Shown here: positions 36,304 to 45,944 of the stretch, one piece after another
Numbering within the stretch: the stretch's first letter is position 1
Layout: the number at the start of each line of letters is the position of its first letter
Source of the DNA: Kribbella jiaozuonensis
GTDB taxonomy: Bacteria; Actinomycetota; Actinomycetes; Propionibacteriales; Kribbellaceae
DNA: 64,000 nt
Assembly: GCF_005233875.1 (NCBI RefSeq)
Contig: NZ_SZPZ01000001.1
Span: 1,736,001 to 1,800,000 of the forward strand
Reading direction: 5' to 3'
The notes under the pieces: generated by a model
The model's database searches: none
Told to the model about the DNA's origin: nothing
The model's input: only the letters and a program-made list of their open reading frames with translations
Translations under genes and position numbers: made by a program

Positions 36304-36372
36304 CTTTCGCCGGGTCGAACCCGCGCTTGACGGGTCTAAAGTAAGGCTCTTGGGTGGATGTGGGAGCAGCCG

Positions 36373-39138
36373 ATGGAGAGACCCGGACAACGGCGCTCGT
36401 TCAGCCGCCCGCATCGCTCGGTGGAGATGCGGGACCGGCAGGCAGAGCGCGAAGTGATAGCGGAGTTTCTGAGGGCGGTCAGGACCGGCGCCGGCCGCGC
36501 CTTGGTCGTGCGCGGCGAGCCTGGCGTCGGAAAGAGCGCGCTGCTCGACCATCTCACCGAGAGTGCCTCGGGCTGCCGCGTCGCGCGTGCCGCGGGAGTC
36601 GAGTCCGAGATGGAGCTTGCGTACGCCGGACTCCACCAGCTGCTGACCCCGATGCTTCAGCGCGTCGAAGGGCTGCCTGGCCCGCAGCGTACGGCGCTGC
36701 GTACGGCGTTCGGCCTCAGCGACGGAGCGCCACCGGATCGCTTTCTGGTGGGGCTGGCGACGTTGAGCCTGTTGTCGGAGCTGGCCGAGGAGCACCCGCT
36801 GGTCTGCGTCGTCGACGATGAGCAGTGGCTGGACCGAGCTTCGGCTCAGGTACTCGGCTTCGTGGCGCGGCGCCTCGATGCAGAACCGGTCGGTGTCGCT
36901 TTCGCATCGCGTGCGGTCGCCGACGACCTGTCCGGACTGCCTGAGGTGCTGATGCGCGGGCTGGAGGACGCGGACGCCCGTGAGCTGCTCGCCGCCTCGT
37001 TGTCCGCGCCACTGGACCAGCAGGTCGCGAACCGCCTTGTCGCAGACTCCGGCGGCAACCCGCTCGCGTTGCTCGAACTACCGCGCGGTCTGACGCCGGC
37101 CGAGCTGGCCGGCGGGTTCGCGCTGCCCAACGCGATGGCATTGCCCGGACGTATCGAGGCAAGCTTCCGGCGCCGGCTGGACAGTCTGCCCGACGAGTGC
37201 CGTCGGTTGCTGCTCTTGGCCGCTGCCGAGCCGATCGGCGATCCCGTCCTGGTCTGGCGGGCCGCTGAGCGCCTCGGGCTGCCTTCCGATGCCGCCGTAC
37301 CGGCGGCCGAAGCCGGGTTACTGGAAGTCGGCGCGCACGTGTGGTTCCGGCATCCACTGGTCAGATCCGCCGCCTACCGCGCGACCTCGGCCTCTGCCCG
37401 GCAGGAAGCGCACCGGGCGCTGGCGGATGTGACTGATCCTGTGTCTGATCCGGACCGGCGTGCGTGGCATTTGGCGCACGCTGCGTCCGGCCCGGACGAG
37501 AGCGTGGCGGCCGAGCTGGAGCGGTCGGCCGAGCGGGCACAGGCGCGTGGTGGGATGGCAGCGGCCGCAGCCTTCTTGCGCCGTGCCGTCGACCTCACGA
37601 CAGATCCAGCGCTGCGGGCGGAGCGTGCTTTGGCTGCGGCCCAGGCGAGCTTCCAGGCCGGTGCCTTCGATCCGGCACTGAGTCTGCTGGCGGCTGCTGA
37701 GGCGGGCACCCTCGACGACTTCCAGCAGGCTCGCGTCGATCTCCTGCGCGGCCACATCGCGTTCGCGTCAGGACGCTTCCAGGACGCGCCACGACTGCTG
37801 CGTCGCGCGGCCGGCCGGCTCGAGCAATTCGATCTGCAGCTGACCCGTGAGACCTACCTCAGCGCGTGGGCGGCCGCCGTCGGCGCGGGGCATCTCGCTG
37901 AAGAGGGCATCCTGCTCGACATCTGCCGGGCGGTCGGTGAGCTGCCGAAGTCCGGGACTGATCCACAGCCACTGGAGCTCTTGCTGGACGGGCTCGCATT
38001 GCTCATCACCGATGGCCGAGCGGCGTCGGCTCCTGCCCTCCTGAGGGCAGCACGGATGTTCGCGACAGGCGACCGCACCGTCGAGGACATGGTGCGCTGG
38101 GGCTGGTTGGCCGCCGCGGTGAGCATCGCGGTCTGGGATGACGACGGTCGGCTCGCGATCGCGGAGCAGACCGTTCAGCTGGTTCGCGACGCCGGTGCGC
38201 TCGCGCAGCTGCCGGTGATACTGACCGTACTCGGCACTGCGGCTCTGCTGAGCGGAGACTTTCCGCGGGCAGCGTCGGCCATCGCCGAGGGGGACACCAT
38301 CGCGGCTGCGACCGGGAGCATGGTGGCGCCACACATCTCTCTGCGGCTACTCGCGATGCAGGGCAAGGAAGCCGAGGCCTTGGCGATGATCGAGGCGACC
38401 ATCAAGCAGGCCGGAGAAGACTCGATCACAGCCACCAACGCGTTCTGGGCGGCGGCGATGCTGCACAACGGCTGCGGACGGTACGCCGAGGCCGCCGCGG
38501 CCGCACGGAAGGCGACCTCCAACACGTTCGAGCCCTGGATCTCCATCTGGGCACTGCCCGAGCTCATCGAGGCGGCAGTCCGCGGGGGAGACCTCGCGAC
38601 TGCGCGGGAGGCCTTCGAGCGGCTGACCGAGACCACACAGCCGAGCGGAACCGACTGGGCACTGGGCATTGAGGCACGGTCACGCGCCCTGTTGAGCGAC
38701 GCCGAGGAGCTCTACGAGGAAGCGATCGAGCGGCTCGGCCGGACCCAGCTCCGTCCGGAGCTCGCGCGTTCGCAGCTCGTGTACGGCGAGTGGCTGCGGC
38801 GGGCGGGTCGACGTACGGACGCTCGCAGACAGCTGCGTGCGGCGTACGACCAGTTCGAGGCGATCGGCATGGGGGCCTTCGCGGAGCGGACGCGCCGGGA
38901 ATTGGCGGCGACCGGAGAACGGGTCGGCGAGCGCAACGAACCGGCCGTCGGAGACCTCACGGCACAGGAGGCATTGATCGCTCAGTTGGCCCGCGACGGG
39001 CTGTCGAACCCCGAGATCGGTGCGCGGCTGTTCCTGAGCGCGCGGACCGTCAAGTACCACCTGGCGAAGGTCTTCACCAAGCTGGACATCACCTCCCGCG
39101 CACAGCTCGACCGCGCGCTGCCCGGCCCTGGTCAGTAG
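36373..39138 (+). CDS. Large ATP-binding LuxR (LAL/MalT-like) regulator 2
   Basis: About 921 residues and a close paralogue of the divergent regulator. Walker A is VVRGEPGVGKSALLDHL, Walker B LVCVVDDEQWLD, then a helical repeat region. The C-terminal HTH starts LTAQEALIAQLARDGLSNPE. ATG at 36373 has GGGAG six bases upstream and is preferred over ATG 36358. A -10-like TAAAGT is at about 36337. Its target is probably in this neighbourhood; the downstream gene is a broken ORF, then a third regulator. Confidence 0.92.
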   Translation: MERPGQRRSFSRPHRSVEMRDRQAEREVIAEFLRAVRTGAGRALVVRGEPGVGKSALLDHLTESASGCRVARAAGVESEMELAYAGLHQLLTPMLQRVEGLPGPQRTALRTAFGLSDGAPPDRFLVGLATLSLLSELAEEHPLVCVVDDEQWLDRASAQVLGFVARRLDAEPVGVAFASRAVADDLSGLPEVLMRGLEDADARELLAASLSAPLDQQVANRLVADSGGNPLALLELPRGLTPAELAGGFALPNAMALPGRIEASFRRRLDSLPDECRRLLLLAAAEPIGDPVLVWRAAERLGLPSDAAVPAAEAGLLEVGAHVWFRHPLVRSAAYRATSASARQEAHRALADVTDPVSDPDRRAWHLAHAASGPDESVAAELERSAERAQARGGMAAAAAFLRRAVDLTTDPALRAERALAAAQASFQAGAFDPALSLLAAAEAGTLDDFQQARVDLLRGHIAFASGRFQDAPRLLRRAAGRLEQFDLQLTRETYLSAWAAAVGAGHLAEEGILLDICRAVGELPKSGTDPQPLELLLDGLALLITDGRAASAPALLRAARMFATGDRTVEDMVRWGWLAAAVSIAVWDDDGRLAIAEQTVQLVRDAGALAQLPVILTVLGTAALLSGDFPRAASAIAEGDTIAAATGSMVAPHISLRLLAMQGKEAEALAMIEATIKQAGEDSITATNAFWAAAMLHNGCGRYAEAAAAARKATSNTFEPWISIWALPELIEAAVRGGDLATAREAFERLTETTQPSGTDWALGIEARSRALLSDAEELYEEAIERLGRTQLRPELARSQLVYGEWLRRAGRRTDARRQLRAAYDQFEAIGMGAFAERTRRELAATGERVGERNEPAVGDLTAQEALIAQLARDGLSNPEIGARLFLSARTVKYHLAKVFTKLDITSRAQLDRALPGPGQ

Positions 39139-39145
39139 CCGGTCC

Positions 39146-39360
39146 GTGGGGCTGCCCTACCGTCAAGCCTGGCTCGAGAAGTACGGCAGGTACCGCGCCG
39201 TCAGCTGGGGGAGGGCGGCTACGAGGAATCCGAGTCGGTGCTCCAGCGGCTCCTCGACGAAGCCGGTGCAACCGGTTATGACAAGAAACCGGTCCGAGTC
39301 GACGCCATCGGAACGATCACCTACCTCTTGAACACCGAGCCAGCCGCCGTGGGCGCATGA
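39146..39360 (+). pseudogene. Frameshifted small gene between two LuxR regulators
   Basis: From GTG 39146 the frame reads GLPYRQAWLEKYGRYRAVS. Near 39203 the coding pattern moves to another frame and continues as LGEGGYEESESVLQRLLDEA, then GYDKKPVRVDAIGTITYLLNT, ending at TGA 39358-39360. Joined, they make a protein of about 71 residues. The TGA overlaps the ATG of the next gene (ATGA), as in a real operon, so the second half is genuinely coding. One base gained or lost near 39200 explains it. The family is not recognised. Confidence 0.5.
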
Positions 39361-42194
39361 GCTCTGGCACGACGGTTGGCAGGGGTGGGTCGGCGCGGCA
39401 GGATGTTGCTGTGGGTGCCGAGGGGCCGGTCGCGGAGGGTCGGGGGAGCGCTGAGGCGTTGCCGGGTCTTGTTGGGCGGGAGCGGGAGTTGGGGTGGCTG
39501 CTCGGGCTCGTGAAGGGGGTCCGGGAGCGTGGCGGTGCGTTGGTGGTGCGGGGGGACGCGGGGATCGGCAAGTCTGTTCTGTTGGCCGCGGCAGCTACGG
39601 AGGCGGGACGGGACGGGATTCGCGTCTTCAGGACCACGGCGGTGGAGTCTGAGACTCGGTTGCCGTTTGCTGGACTGCACCAGTTCTTGCTGCCGTTGCT
39701 TGACAGGCTCGAGCGGCTTCCGGAGGCTCAGCGGCATGCACTCGAGATGGCGCTCGGGTTGGCTCCGCGTGAGGTGGCACCAGACCTGTTTCTGATCGGG
39801 CTTGCCACGCTCGGCCTCGTCGCCGATGTCTCGGCGGAGGGTCCGGTGTTGTTCGTCGTCGACGACGCGCAGTGGATCGACAGCTCGTCGGGGACGGTGC
39901 TGAGTTTCGTCGCGCGGCGCCTCGAGATGGATCCGGTGCTGATGTGGCTCGCCGTACGGACGGGTGTGGCGAGCGAGTTCGACGGCGCGGGGCTACCGGA
40001 GTACGACGTGGGCGGATTGAGTGACGAGGTGGCCGCCGCGTTGCTGGACTCGCGCGGGCACGGTCTGTCGGCGGGCATCAAGCGGCGGATTCTGGCCGAG
40101 GCGCTCGGCAATCCGCTTGCGCTGATCGAGCTCCCGGCGGCTGCGCGCGGCGTGACGAGCGATGTGCGCTCGTCCCAGATCGGATCGCTCCCGTTGACAG
40201 CACGGCTCGAGCGGACCTTCGCGGCGAAGCTGGACGGGCTCGACGACGACACACGGGCGCTCGTCCTGGCCGCCGCATTGGAGGACTCGGAGCCGTCCGA
40301 ACTGCTCCAGGCCGCGCGCGCGGTTCGAGGGCCTGGCGTTGGCGGATGGGATGCAGTCGTAGCCGCCGGCCTCGGCACACTCACTCCGGATCGCTTCCGG
40401 TTCCGCCATCCGCTGGTCCGATCCGCCGTCGAACAAGCGACACCTCGAGACGACAGACGTGCGATGCACGCCGCTCTCGCCGACGTACTCGCGGACGATC
40501 TCGACCGGTCGATCTGGCATCGAGCGGAGGCGACGAGGGGGTACGACGAAGTCGTGGCGGCTGCCCTCGCCGCCGCGGCGGAACGCGCGGAGAACCGCGG
40601 TGCCAACGATGCAGCGTTCGCAGCCATCGAGCGGAGTGCATCTCTCACACCCGAAGCTGACGCTCGAGCGCTACGGCTGTGGCAGGCGGCGATGCTGGCG
40701 CTGGAGCTCGGCCGCTGGCAGGAGAGCAGCCGTTTGTTCGCCGAGTCGCAGCACGCGGGACTACCGCCGTACGAGCATGCCGAGGCCACCCTGTGGATGG
40801 AGACGTTCAGCGGGACGCTGTCCACCGGAGCCGCGATTCTGGACGCGGTCACTCGCGTCGTCGAGGGGTTGGTTGCGCAAGGCGACGATCACAAGGCTCT
40901 GCAAGCACTCTCACGGGTCGCCGTGCGGACGTATTGGCAGGACCTCGATGACGACACGCGTCGTACGGCGACGGAGGTCGCCCGAAGCATCGACGGACCA
41001 GCTGACGACCCGTCGCGGCTCTGTTTCCTTGCCAATGTCGACCCGATCGGGAACGGGCGCTACGTAGCGACCCAGCTGTCGCACATGTCGCCGGCGAGCA
41101 TCGACAGCGGGATCGAGTTGTTGGCGGTTGGTGTCGGCGCTGCAGCAGTGTGGACGGATGACCTGGGACTCCCGTTCCTTCGAGCAGCGGCCGACCGGCT
41201 TCGCGCCGAGGGCAAGCTCCAACCGCTGTGCATCACACTCGGCACCGAGGCGTGGGCGCACGTGCACCGCGGAGCAGTCCTGCCCGCTGTCACCGCTGCC
41301 GCCGAGTCCGGGCGGCTGGCGGTGGAGACCAGTTCGACGCTCTATTTGCCGGCGGCGAAGCTGGCCGAAGCGGTTGCCACGGCACATCGCGGCCACGACG
41401 AGGCAGCGCGGGGACTGATCGCTGAGACCGAGGAGATCCTGCTGCCGTTGGGGGCAACGTTGCTGCTCCCGATGGTCACGCTGGCGCGCGGTCGGGTCGA
41501 GCTTGCGGCCGGTCACTACAAGGACGCCTACGAACGACTGAAGCGACTTTTCGACCCGGACGACGTCGCGTTCCACCGCTATCTGAGGGGTCACGCCCTT
41601 GCCGACCTCGTGGACGCTGCCCGGAGCGGGGACGGCGATCTTGAGCTGGTGCGGCATCTCGTGGACGAGTGGCGACAGATCGCGACGGCCGTAACAGCGC
41701 CCTACCTTCACGCCCAGGTCTCCTACACGACTGCCGTCCTGAGCCGGGACGATGAGGCTGAGCAGCTGTTCTCCACGGCCATCGCCTCCACTCCCAAGGG
41801 CTGGGAGACCTATGCCGCGCGCACACAGCTGGCGTACGGCGAGTGGTTGCGCCGCCAGCGTCGCGCCGGGGACTCTCGTACTCCGCTCCGCGAGGCCGCC
41901 GAGACATTCACCGCCTTGGGGCAGACGGCCTGGGCCGAACGGGCTCTCGGCGAGCTCCGCGCCTCCGGCGAGGCCGCGCGTCGACGTACCCCTGAAGCTT
42001 GGGCCGAGCTGACCGCGCAGGAGCTGCAGATCGCACAGCTGGCGGCCCGAGGGCTGTCGAACAAGGACATTGGCGAGCGGCTGTACATCTCGCACCGGAC
42101 AGCGGCCCGTCACCTGTACAACATCTTCCCGAAGCTCGGGATCACGTCGCGCAACCAGTTGCGCGATGCGCTGCGGCCGGTCAGTGACTTCTGA
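39357..42194 (+). CDS. Large ATP-binding LuxR (LAL/MalT-like) regulator 3
   Basis: A 945-residue regulator, more distant from the other two. Walker A is VVRGDAGIGKSVLLAAA and Walker B VLFVVDDAQWIDSSSG. A TPR-like helical centre and a C-terminal LuxR HTH (LTAQELQIAQLAARGLSNKD) follow. The ATG overlaps the stop of the frameshifted small gene. It precedes two alpha/beta hydrolase genes by about 95 bases and may control them. Confidence 0.92.
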   Translation: MSSGTTVGRGGSARQDVAVGAEGPVAEGRGSAEALPGLVGRERELGWLLGLVKGVRERGGALVVRGDAGIGKSVLLAAAATEAGRDGIRVFRTTAVESETRLPFAGLHQFLLPLLDRLERLPEAQRHALEMALGLAPREVAPDLFLIGLATLGLVADVSAEGPVLFVVDDAQWIDSSSGTVLSFVARRLEMDPVLMWLAVRTGVASEFDGAGLPEYDVGGLSDEVAAALLDSRGHGLSAGIKRRILAEALGNPLALIELPAAARGVTSDVRSSQIGSLPLTARLERTFAAKLDGLDDDTRALVLAAALEDSEPSELLQAARAVRGPGVGGWDAVVAAGLGTLTPDRFRFRHPLVRSAVEQATPRDDRRAMHAALADVLADDLDRSIWHRAEATRGYDEVVAAALAAAAERAENRGANDAAFAAIERSASLTPEADARALRLWQAAMLALELGRWQESSRLFAESQHAGLPPYEHAEATLWMETFSGTLSTGAAILDAVTRVVEGLVAQGDDHKALQALSRVAVRTYWQDLDDDTRRTATEVARSIDGPADDPSRLCFLANVDPIGNGRYVATQLSHMSPASIDSGIELLAVGVGAAAVWTDDLGLPFLRAAADRLRAEGKLQPLCITLGTEAWAHVHRGAVLPAVTAAAESGRLAVETSSTLYLPAAKLAEAVATAHRGHDEAARGLIAETEEILLPLGATLLLPMVTLARGRVELAAGHYKDAYERLKRLFDPDDVAFHRYLRGHALADLVDAARSGDGDLELVRHLVDEWRQIATAVTAPYLHAQVSYTTAVLSRDDEAEQLFSTAIASTPKGWETYAARTQLAYGEWLRRQRRAGDSRTPLREAAETFTALGQTAWAERALGELRASGEAARRRTPEAWAELTAQELQIAQLAARGLSNKDIGERLYISHRTAARHLYNIFPKLGITSRNQLRDALRPVSDF

Positions 42195-42289
42195 GTCCGC
42201 CCAATATGCGTCACGTGACGCATGCGACCGACGTACCGGCGTTCGTAGCCTCGCAAAGTCCGTTCGACAGGCGAAAGCGAGGGAGAACC

Positions 42290-43114
42290 ATGGCAGAGTT
42301 CACGACCAGCGACGGAACCCGGATCTTCTACAAGGACTGGGGCTCCGGTCAACCAATCGTCTTCAGTCACGGGTGGCCGTTGTCGGCCGACGACTGGGAT
42401 GCACAGCTGCTCTTCTTCCTGCATCGCGGCTACCGGGTGATCGCCCACGACCGACGCGGCCACGGCCGCTCCGCACAGGTCAACGAGGGCAACGACATGA
42501 ACCACTATGCCGACGATCTCGCGGATCTCACCCAGCATCTGGACCTGCGCGACGCGGTTCATGTCGGGCACTCCGCCGGCGGTGGAGAGGTGGCGCGCTA
42601 CCTCGGCCGGCACGGCGAGGATCGCGTCGCCAAGGCTGCACTGATCAGCGCGGTGACGCCCAGCGTCCTTCAAACTGACGCCAATCCCGCTGGCACACCG
42701 CTGGCTGGCTTTCAGGGGTTGCAGGCCGGGATCGCGGCGAACCGATCGGAGTTCTATCGCAACGTCGCGGCCGGGCCGTTCTACAACTTCGACCAGCCGG
42801 GCGTGACGCCGTCGGAGGCTGTCATCCAGAACTGGTGGCGGCAGGGAATGATGGGCGGCGCGAACGCGCAGTACGACTGCGTCTCGACCTTCATCAACGA
42901 CGACTGGACCGAGGATCTGAAGAAGATCACGGTGCCGGTTCTCGTCATGAACGGAGACGCCGACCAGATCGTCCCGTACGCCAGCTCGGGTCCCAGGGCG
43001 GTCCAGCTGCTCAAGCAGGGCACGCTGAAGACGTACGCGGGCTACCCGCATGGCATGCCGACCACGCATGCCGACACGATCAACAAAGATCTACTGGCCT
43101 TCATCGAGTCATGA
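42290..43114 (+). CDS. Alpha/beta hydrolase, cofactor-free haloperoxidase (chloroperoxidase) type
   Basis: A 274-residue cytoplasmic enzyme, the usual family length. It starts AEFTTSDGTRIFYKDWGSG, with the oxyanion motif SHGWPLSADDWD, nucleophile Ser in VGHSAGGGEVARY, Asp in MNGDADQIVP and His in MPTTHADTIN. ATG at 42290 follows GAGGGAGAACC. Members perform perhydrolysis in vitro, but the natural substrate is usually an ester or lactone. Followed 14 bases later by a secreted hydrolase gene. Confidence 0.9.
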   Translation: MAEFTTSDGTRIFYKDWGSGQPIVFSHGWPLSADDWDAQLLFFLHRGYRVIAHDRRGHGRSAQVNEGNDMNHYADDLADLTQHLDLRDAVHVGHSAGGGEVARYLGRHGEDRVAKAALISAVTPSVLQTDANPAGTPLAGFQGLQAGIAANRSEFYRNVAAGPFYNFDQPGVTPSEAVIQNWWRQGMMGGANAQYDCVSTFINDDWTEDLKKITVPVLVMNGDADQIVPYASSGPRAVQLLKQGTLKTYAGYPHGMPTTHADTINKDLLAFIES

Positions 43115-43128
43115 GGAGGAGACGAACC

Positions 43129-43983
43129 ATGCGCACAACGCGGAAGGCTTGGATCCTTCTCGTCGCGGCTCTATGTCTCGCTGGCGGGCTCGTCGCGCCG
43201 ATCGCCAGCGCGACGGGATCCGATGCCCGGCCCATCCGGTGTACGGCGTCGGGCCGCGCCCCGATCACGGTCGTCTTCGTCCACGGAGCCTGGGCCGACA
43301 ACTCGAGCTGGACCGGGGAGGTCAACGAACTGCTGCGCGACGGCTGCAACGTCCGGGCAGCCGACGTACACGTGCAGGATCTGGCAGCAGACGCGGCAGC
43401 GGTCGCCAACTTCTTGCGCACGATCCCTGGACCGGTGCTGCTTGTCGGCCATTCGTACGGCGGCGCAGTCATCTCCAACGCAGCCGCCGAAGTGAGCAAC
43501 GTCGTCGGACTCGTGTACGTCGACGCCTACGAGCCGGCGGTCGGAGAGGCGATCAGCGACCTGGGCGGAGCGACCTCGGCCATCGTCACGCACCCAGCCT
43601 CGGAACTCTTCGAACCGATCCCGGGCGCGCCGAGCGGCCAGCAGAACCTCATCCTCCAGCAGACCGCCTACTCGAAGTACTTCGCGAACGATCTGCCCCG
43701 AGCGCAGGCAGTCGAACAGTGGGCGACCCAGACCGTCGCATCAACCGCGGCCCTCACCGCCCCCACGACTCAAGCAGCCTGGAAGACCCTGCCGTCCTGG
43801 TCCTTCATCTCCACCGGCGACCAGATCATCACACCGCAATCCTTACTCGCGATGTCACACCGCGCCCACTCCCACATCACGCTCTTCAAGGGCGGATCGC
43901 ACGTCACCCTCGTGTCACATCCACAGGCGGTAACGGCAGTGGTCGGCACGGCACTCTCGTCCCTACTCCACAACAACAAATGA
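43129..43983 (+). CDS. Secreted alpha/beta hydrolase
   Basis: A 284-residue exported enzyme. The signal peptide is MRTTRKAWILLVAALCLAGG...ASA. The catalytic residues are Ser in LLVGHSYGGAVISNAA, Asp in STGDQIITP and His in FKGGSHVTLVSH. VVFVHGAWADNSSW carries the oxyanion hole. This is the pyrethroid-hydrolase/EstC-like group. ATG at 43129 has AGGAGGAGACGAACC directly upstream and is preferred over ATG 43111. In one operon with the haloperoxidase-type gene. Confidence 0.9.
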   Translation: MRTTRKAWILLVAALCLAGGLVAPIASATGSDARPIRCTASGRAPITVVFVHGAWADNSSWTGEVNELLRDGCNVRAADVHVQDLAADAAAVANFLRTIPGPVLLVGHSYGGAVISNAAAEVSNVVGLVYVDAYEPAVGEAISDLGGATSAIVTHPASELFEPIPGAPSGQQNLILQQTAYSKYFANDLPRAQAVEQWATQTVASTAALTAPTTQAAWKTLPSWSFISTGDQIITPQSLLAMSHRAHSHITLFKGGSHVTLVSHPQAVTAVVGTALSSLLHNNK

Positions 43984-44184
43984 CCACCTAGGCCCCGCCG
44001 CTCGCGGCGCAGAGCAAACTAGGTCTGGTCGACCGCGGTGAATCTCGGTAAGGACGCCAAGCAATGTGATGTGACACACAGTCACGATCAGAGTGAGGCT
44101 CTGCACGAGATCTCGGACGGATGGGATCGCGCCGGGGTCAGTCGCTGTCGAGGCAAAGAGGTGAGTAAGAGGTGACCTATGGAC

Positions 44185-44218
44185 AACAAAAGGCCCAGGC
44201 CACTCACGTGACCTGGGC
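44185..44218 (-). terminator. Terminator of the displaced tRNA end
   Basis: Read on the minus strand, GCCCAGGTCAC, a GTGA loop, and GTGGCCTGGGC form an 11-bp stem (one G-T wobble) at 44193-44218, followed by CTTTTGTTG. It lies five bases past the tRNA 3' end, as expected for the tRNA's native terminator. Confidence 0.75.
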
Positions 44219-44223
44219 TGTTG

Positions 44224-44260
44224 TGCGCCGCCAGGGACTCGAACCCCGAACCCGCTGATT
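44224..44260 (-). other. tRNA 3' half (tRNA-Lys type), island attachment site
   Basis: The minus strand reads AATCAGCGGGTTCGGG and then GTTCGAGTCCCTGGCGGCGCA. That is the 3' side of an anticodon stem, a variable loop, a complete T arm and the acceptor strand with discriminator A. The pattern fits actinobacterial tRNA-Lys. The 5' half is absent: upstream sequence on the minus strand is unrelated. With its own terminator still attached, this is the displaced original 3' end left after integration into a tRNA gene. The island should extend to higher coordinates, with the restored tRNA at its far end, outside the window. Confidence 0.75.
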
Positions 44261-44864
44261 TTCGACTGACGTTGATCACGGGTTGTCGGTGATGAGTGAA
44301 ATCTCTTACTGGCAAGGGATTCGTGAATACTCGGGCGCGCGTCGGTGCTCATCGCTTACCATCGTCTCGCGCTGATTGAGGTGCGTAAAGAGGTGCGCCG
44401 GTTGTGGTGCTCGCCTGCGAAGTCCAAGCCGGGGGAGTTACATCGACGATGCCTTCGCGCAGGGTGCCGCCGGCGTGACAACGACCACGGCGCGTAGGCG
44501 AAACGGTCAGAGAGGGCCCTCTCGGTCTGAGTCTGGATGTGCGGCTTTTGCTGAGCAACATAACCTACGAGCAACGCCGCAGACCGGCGAGGATGTCGAC
44601 CCCGGTGGTTCGTGCTGAGTTGGATTCTCTTCGCGACAACATCGACGCCGCTCCCGTCCCCATGCTCGCCGAGTGCTTCAAGTACACGCAGCAGGTCGGG
44701 GCAGCTCAAGGCCGTCCACGCGTTCCAGCGTTGTCCTGTGCGGAAGCTCGTGGATCAGCGGTGTGCGACGCCCGAACACGCCTTCGAGGATCGCCGCGTC
44801 GTCGCGTGATCGTTCTGGCAACAACGTGAACACTCGCTAGAGTTCGATGAAAGTCGACACGACC
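44261..44864. other. Gene-free stretch at the island's left end
   Basis: About 600 bases between the attachment site and the MBL gene. No open frame here shows consistent codon bias or a recognisable domain, and no integrase or excisionase is seen. A short plus-strand frame from 44595 (starts MSTPVVRAELDSLRDN) looks slightly protein-like and could be a remnant. Confidence 0.5.
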
Positions 44865-45944
44865 TCACAGCTCGACGCGGAGCCATTGGTTGCCGTCGGC
44901 AGGAAATCTCGTGCTGTAGTGGAACTTGCGCTTCACTCGGCGCGACTCCCACGGCTGGGTGAACTGCGTCTGGTAGTTGAATTCGAGACCGGCGCCGTCA
45001 TGAGTGGTGATGACACGCGACACCGCGACGCGGTCAGGGTGCTGATAGATGTCTCCGTTGGTGGAGAAGAGGAAGCGCTCACAGTCAAGGAGGGACAGCA
45101 GGTCGAGGCTCAGATTGTTCCGGGATCCGTGGTGGGGGACCTTGAGCGCGGAGAGCTGGGCGCGGCTTGCGTTTCTTTCCTGAAGGTGACGGCGAAGGCC
45201 GGCCGAGAGGATGTCGGCGCGGGCGTCTCCGGTCAGGAGCAGACTCTTGCCGTCGAACTCGGCGATGAAGGCGATGCTGCTTCCATTCGCCTCGCTGGGG
45301 TCGTTCTCGAAGGGCTCGGCGGCGAGCGCCTTGGGATCGAGCGGCTTCTCGCCCAGGACGTCGGGCTGTTTCGCCCTCTCGTCCGCTGCGGCCTGTCCTG
45401 GCACCAGTCCGGCCTTCTCGACTTCTCGTTTCCACACTGGCCGCAGGGCGGCGAGAGCCTGGCGTGTCGGCGAAAGAAGCGTTATGCGCATCCCGCCAGG
45501 AAGATCGAGCGATGGCAGTGCGCCGGTGTCCTCGACTTGCACCGCGCGCCCGGCAAAGTCGGCGTTCCAAGGCATGCGGTTGCGCACGATCGCGGCACTG
45601 AGGCTTTCCCCTTGCTTGGCGCCGAGCAGGTCGCTGGGTAGGTGATCCCATCCGTTGAACCACACGTCTCTGGGGCGAAGGACGATGGAGCGGTTCTCGA
45701 ACAGTTTGAGCAGGCCGGTGATGTGGTCGGCGTCGATGTGCGTGACCACGATCAACTCAAAGTCATGCTCGCGCTGGCTTTCAGCACCTATGCGGTCGGC
45801 GATCAGGCTCTCGATTGCCTTGCGGGTGATCGTACTGCTCGGACCGCCGTCGATGAGAATGCGGTGTGGGTGCTCCGCGTCGCCGTACTCGATCCACAGC
45901 GCGTCTCCATGACGGGCAGGTAGCAACTCGATGGCGAACATCAC
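44865..45944 (-). CDS. ComEC-like metallo-beta-lactamase fold hydrolase
   Basis: A 359-residue soluble protein with an MBL fold of the ComEC/Rec2 type but without that protein's membrane part. Metal-binding motif is H69-x-D71-x-D73-H74 in VVTHIDADHITG. A later Asp is in LLLTGDARAD, and VPHHGSRNN supplies the last His residues. Such domains are Zn-dependent nucleases or phosphodiesterases. GTG 45944 overlaps the CHAT gene's stop (GTGA; the ATG at 45941 gives TGATG), so the pair is made together. It may be the effector, cleaving nucleic acid or a signal nucleotide, while the CHAT partner is a protease. That division is inferred. Confidence 0.8.
   Translation of the reverse strand: MMFAIELLPARHGDALWIEYGDAEHPHRILIDGGPSSTITRKAIESLIADRIGAESQREHDFELIVVTHIDADHITGLLKLFENRSIVLRPRDVWFNGWDHLPSDLLGAKQGESLSAAIVRNRMPWNADFAGRAVQVEDTGALPSLDLPGGMRITLLSPTRQALAALRPVWKREVEKAGLVPGQAAADERAKQPDVLGEKPLDPKALAAEPFENDPSEANGSSIAFIAEFDGKSLLLTGDARADILSAGLRRHLQERNASRAQLSALKVPHHGSRNNLSLDLLSLLDCERFLFSTNGDIYQHPDRVAVSRVITTHDGAGLEFNYQTQFTQPWESRRVKRKFHYSTRFPADGNQWLRVEL

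Noticed and set aside
44539..44829. Possible integrase or small gene next to the attachment site
   Set aside because: No tyrosine- or serine-recombinase motif is found in any frame, and the ORFs overlap each other without codon bias.
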